A stretch of DNA of 6,073 bases from Pyrinomonadaceae bacterium (GTDB lineage Bacteria; Acidobacteriota; Blastocatellia; Pyrinomonadales; Pyrinomonadaceae): NCBI GenBank assembly GCA_025929655.1, contig JAICPV010000160.1:1-6073 (forward strand), read 5' to 3'. Position numbers and translations under genes: made by a program. The notes below the pieces were generated by a model, which was given only the letters and a program-made list of their open reading frames with translations, ran no database searches and was not told the DNA's origin. Positions 5,571 through 6,073 of this stretch are shown here, in pieces (positions within the stretch are counted from its first letter, which is position 1; every line of letters begins with the position of its first letter).

Positions 5571-5984
5571 TACGAGTTCAAGTTTCGAGAAGAAATATGC
5601 GATCTCAGTCGCTGCGTTCTCATCGGAATCCGAGCCATGCACGGCATTCTCTCCGATCGAAGACGCAAACTCTTTCCGTAAAGTACCTTCCGCCGCGTCG
5701 GCCGGGTTGGTTGCTCCCATCAGATCGCGCCATGCTTTTACGGCACCTTCTTTTTCGAGCGCTAATACGACGCACGGCCCGCTGGACATGAATTCGGTTA
5801 GCTCGTCGTAGAAACCTTTTCCGCGGTGAACCTCATAAAATCCCTCCGCCTGCTTGCGGGTTTGATAGATAAGTTTCATCGCCCGAATGTTAAAACCGCC
5901 GCGCAGTATTCGGTCGATGATCTTTCCATGATTCCCCGCCCGAACCGCATCGGGCTTGATGATCCCAAAAGTTAAATTGCTCAT
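5568..5984 (-). CDS. ndk: Nucleoside diphosphate kinase
   Basis: Protein of 138 residues, the usual length of a bacterial NDK. The ATG at 5982-5984 is chosen because the family begins just before the first beta strand, here MSNLTFGIIKPDAV. The frame is open to 6056, but the extra 24 residues have no family counterpart. Diagnostic features: KPDAV (10-14) at the start, GFxI-type strand after 'IIDRILRGGF', the 'FMSSGPCVVLALE' segment, GATNPADAAEGTLRKEF, and the active-site NAVHGSDS (113-120), whose His116 takes the phosphate. The enzyme transfers the gamma phosphate of ATP to other NDPs through this phosphohistidine, balancing NTP and dNTP pools in the cytoplasm. No strong ribosome-binding site is visible; TACGAA directly abuts the ATG. 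No clear intrinsic terminator follows; the gap to the next gene holds a period-8 repeat. Neighbouring genes give no pathway link. Confidence 0.95.
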   Translation of the reverse strand: MSNLTFGIIKPDAVRAGNHGKIIDRILRGGFNIRAMKLIYQTRKQAEGFYEVHRGKGFYDELTEFMSSGPCVVLALEKEGAVKAWRDLMGATNPADAAEGTLRKEFASSIGENAVHGSDSDENAATEIAYFFSKLELV

Positions 5985-6060
5985 TTCGTAGTCTAATATT
6001 GCCCTTTCGTTAAATAAAAGGATGTTGCCGGCGAATAAAATATGAACCGCTTTCATAAAG

Positions 6061-6066
6061 AGTATA
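6061..6066 (-). promoter_or_regulatory. Possible -10 box of the ndk promoter
   Basis: The minus strand reads TATACT here, one base from the TATAAT consensus and about 77 bases before the ndk ATG. The matching -35 would fall outside the window, so this is only a candidate. The rest of the leader (5985-6060) is AT-rich and contains no other gene. Confidence 0.3.
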
Positions 6067-6073
6067 CCGAAAA

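Noticed and set aside
5985..6056. N-terminal extension of Ndk to 162 residues
   Set aside because: NDK family proteins begin at the MSNLTFGIIKPDAV equivalent; the added residues match nothing in the family, and the inner start gives the normal length.

Overview
The window (6073 bases, roughly half G+C) is a compact stretch of bacterial chromosome. It holds seven protein-coding genes: one truncated at the left edge, five on the minus strand and one small gene on the plus strand. The protein types suggest Acidobacteriota, possibly the Blastocatellia/Pyrinomonadaceae side: a FecR-domain exported protein with an aromatic and Gly/Tyr-rich C-terminal region, a 'CPxC...FC..DG.PL' zinc-ribbon protein ending in a DUF4190-like membrane domain, and a stand-alone nuoI. 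That assignment is inference from gene style; there is no rRNA or other direct marker.

Layout, left to right. Positions 1-233 (+) are the C-terminal end of a probable CPBP/CAAX-type membrane protease. It converges on a FecR-domain secreted protein (283-1407, -), whose intrinsic terminator overlaps the CPBP stop codon. A divergent intergenic region (1408-1589) separates FecR from a small unrecognised plus-strand gene (1590-1847, or from 1569) that has its own plus-strand intrinsic terminator. Converging on it is a translationally coupled minus-strand pair: an ImmA/IrrE (DUF955)-like protein with a C-terminal helix-turn-helix (3195-3806), then a GAF plus SpoIIE/RsbU-type PP2C phosphatase (1915-3198). 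The two overlap by a 4-base GTGA start/stop. Further right on the minus strand are nuoI (3882-4403), a zinc-ribbon/DUF4190 protein (4495-5445) with its own terminator, and ndk (5568-5984). A degenerate period-8 repeat fills most of the ndk/zinc-ribbon gap.

How the genes work together. Most look like independent transcription units: cell envelope (CPBP, FecR, zinc-ribbon), respiration (NuoI) and nucleotide pools (Ndk). The exception, and the best candidate for an undescribed system, is the ImmA/IrrE-HTH plus GAF-SpoIIE pair. Taken together its domains (DUF955 peptidase, HTH, GAF) match the order in the Deinococcus stress regulator IrrE/PprI, here split over two coupled genes with a Ser/Thr phosphatase output added. 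The peptidase motif is also altered: EEISH instead of HEXXH.

No tRNA, rRNA, CRISPR array, insertion sequence or integrase was seen, and no gene-free stretch exceeds 300 bases.
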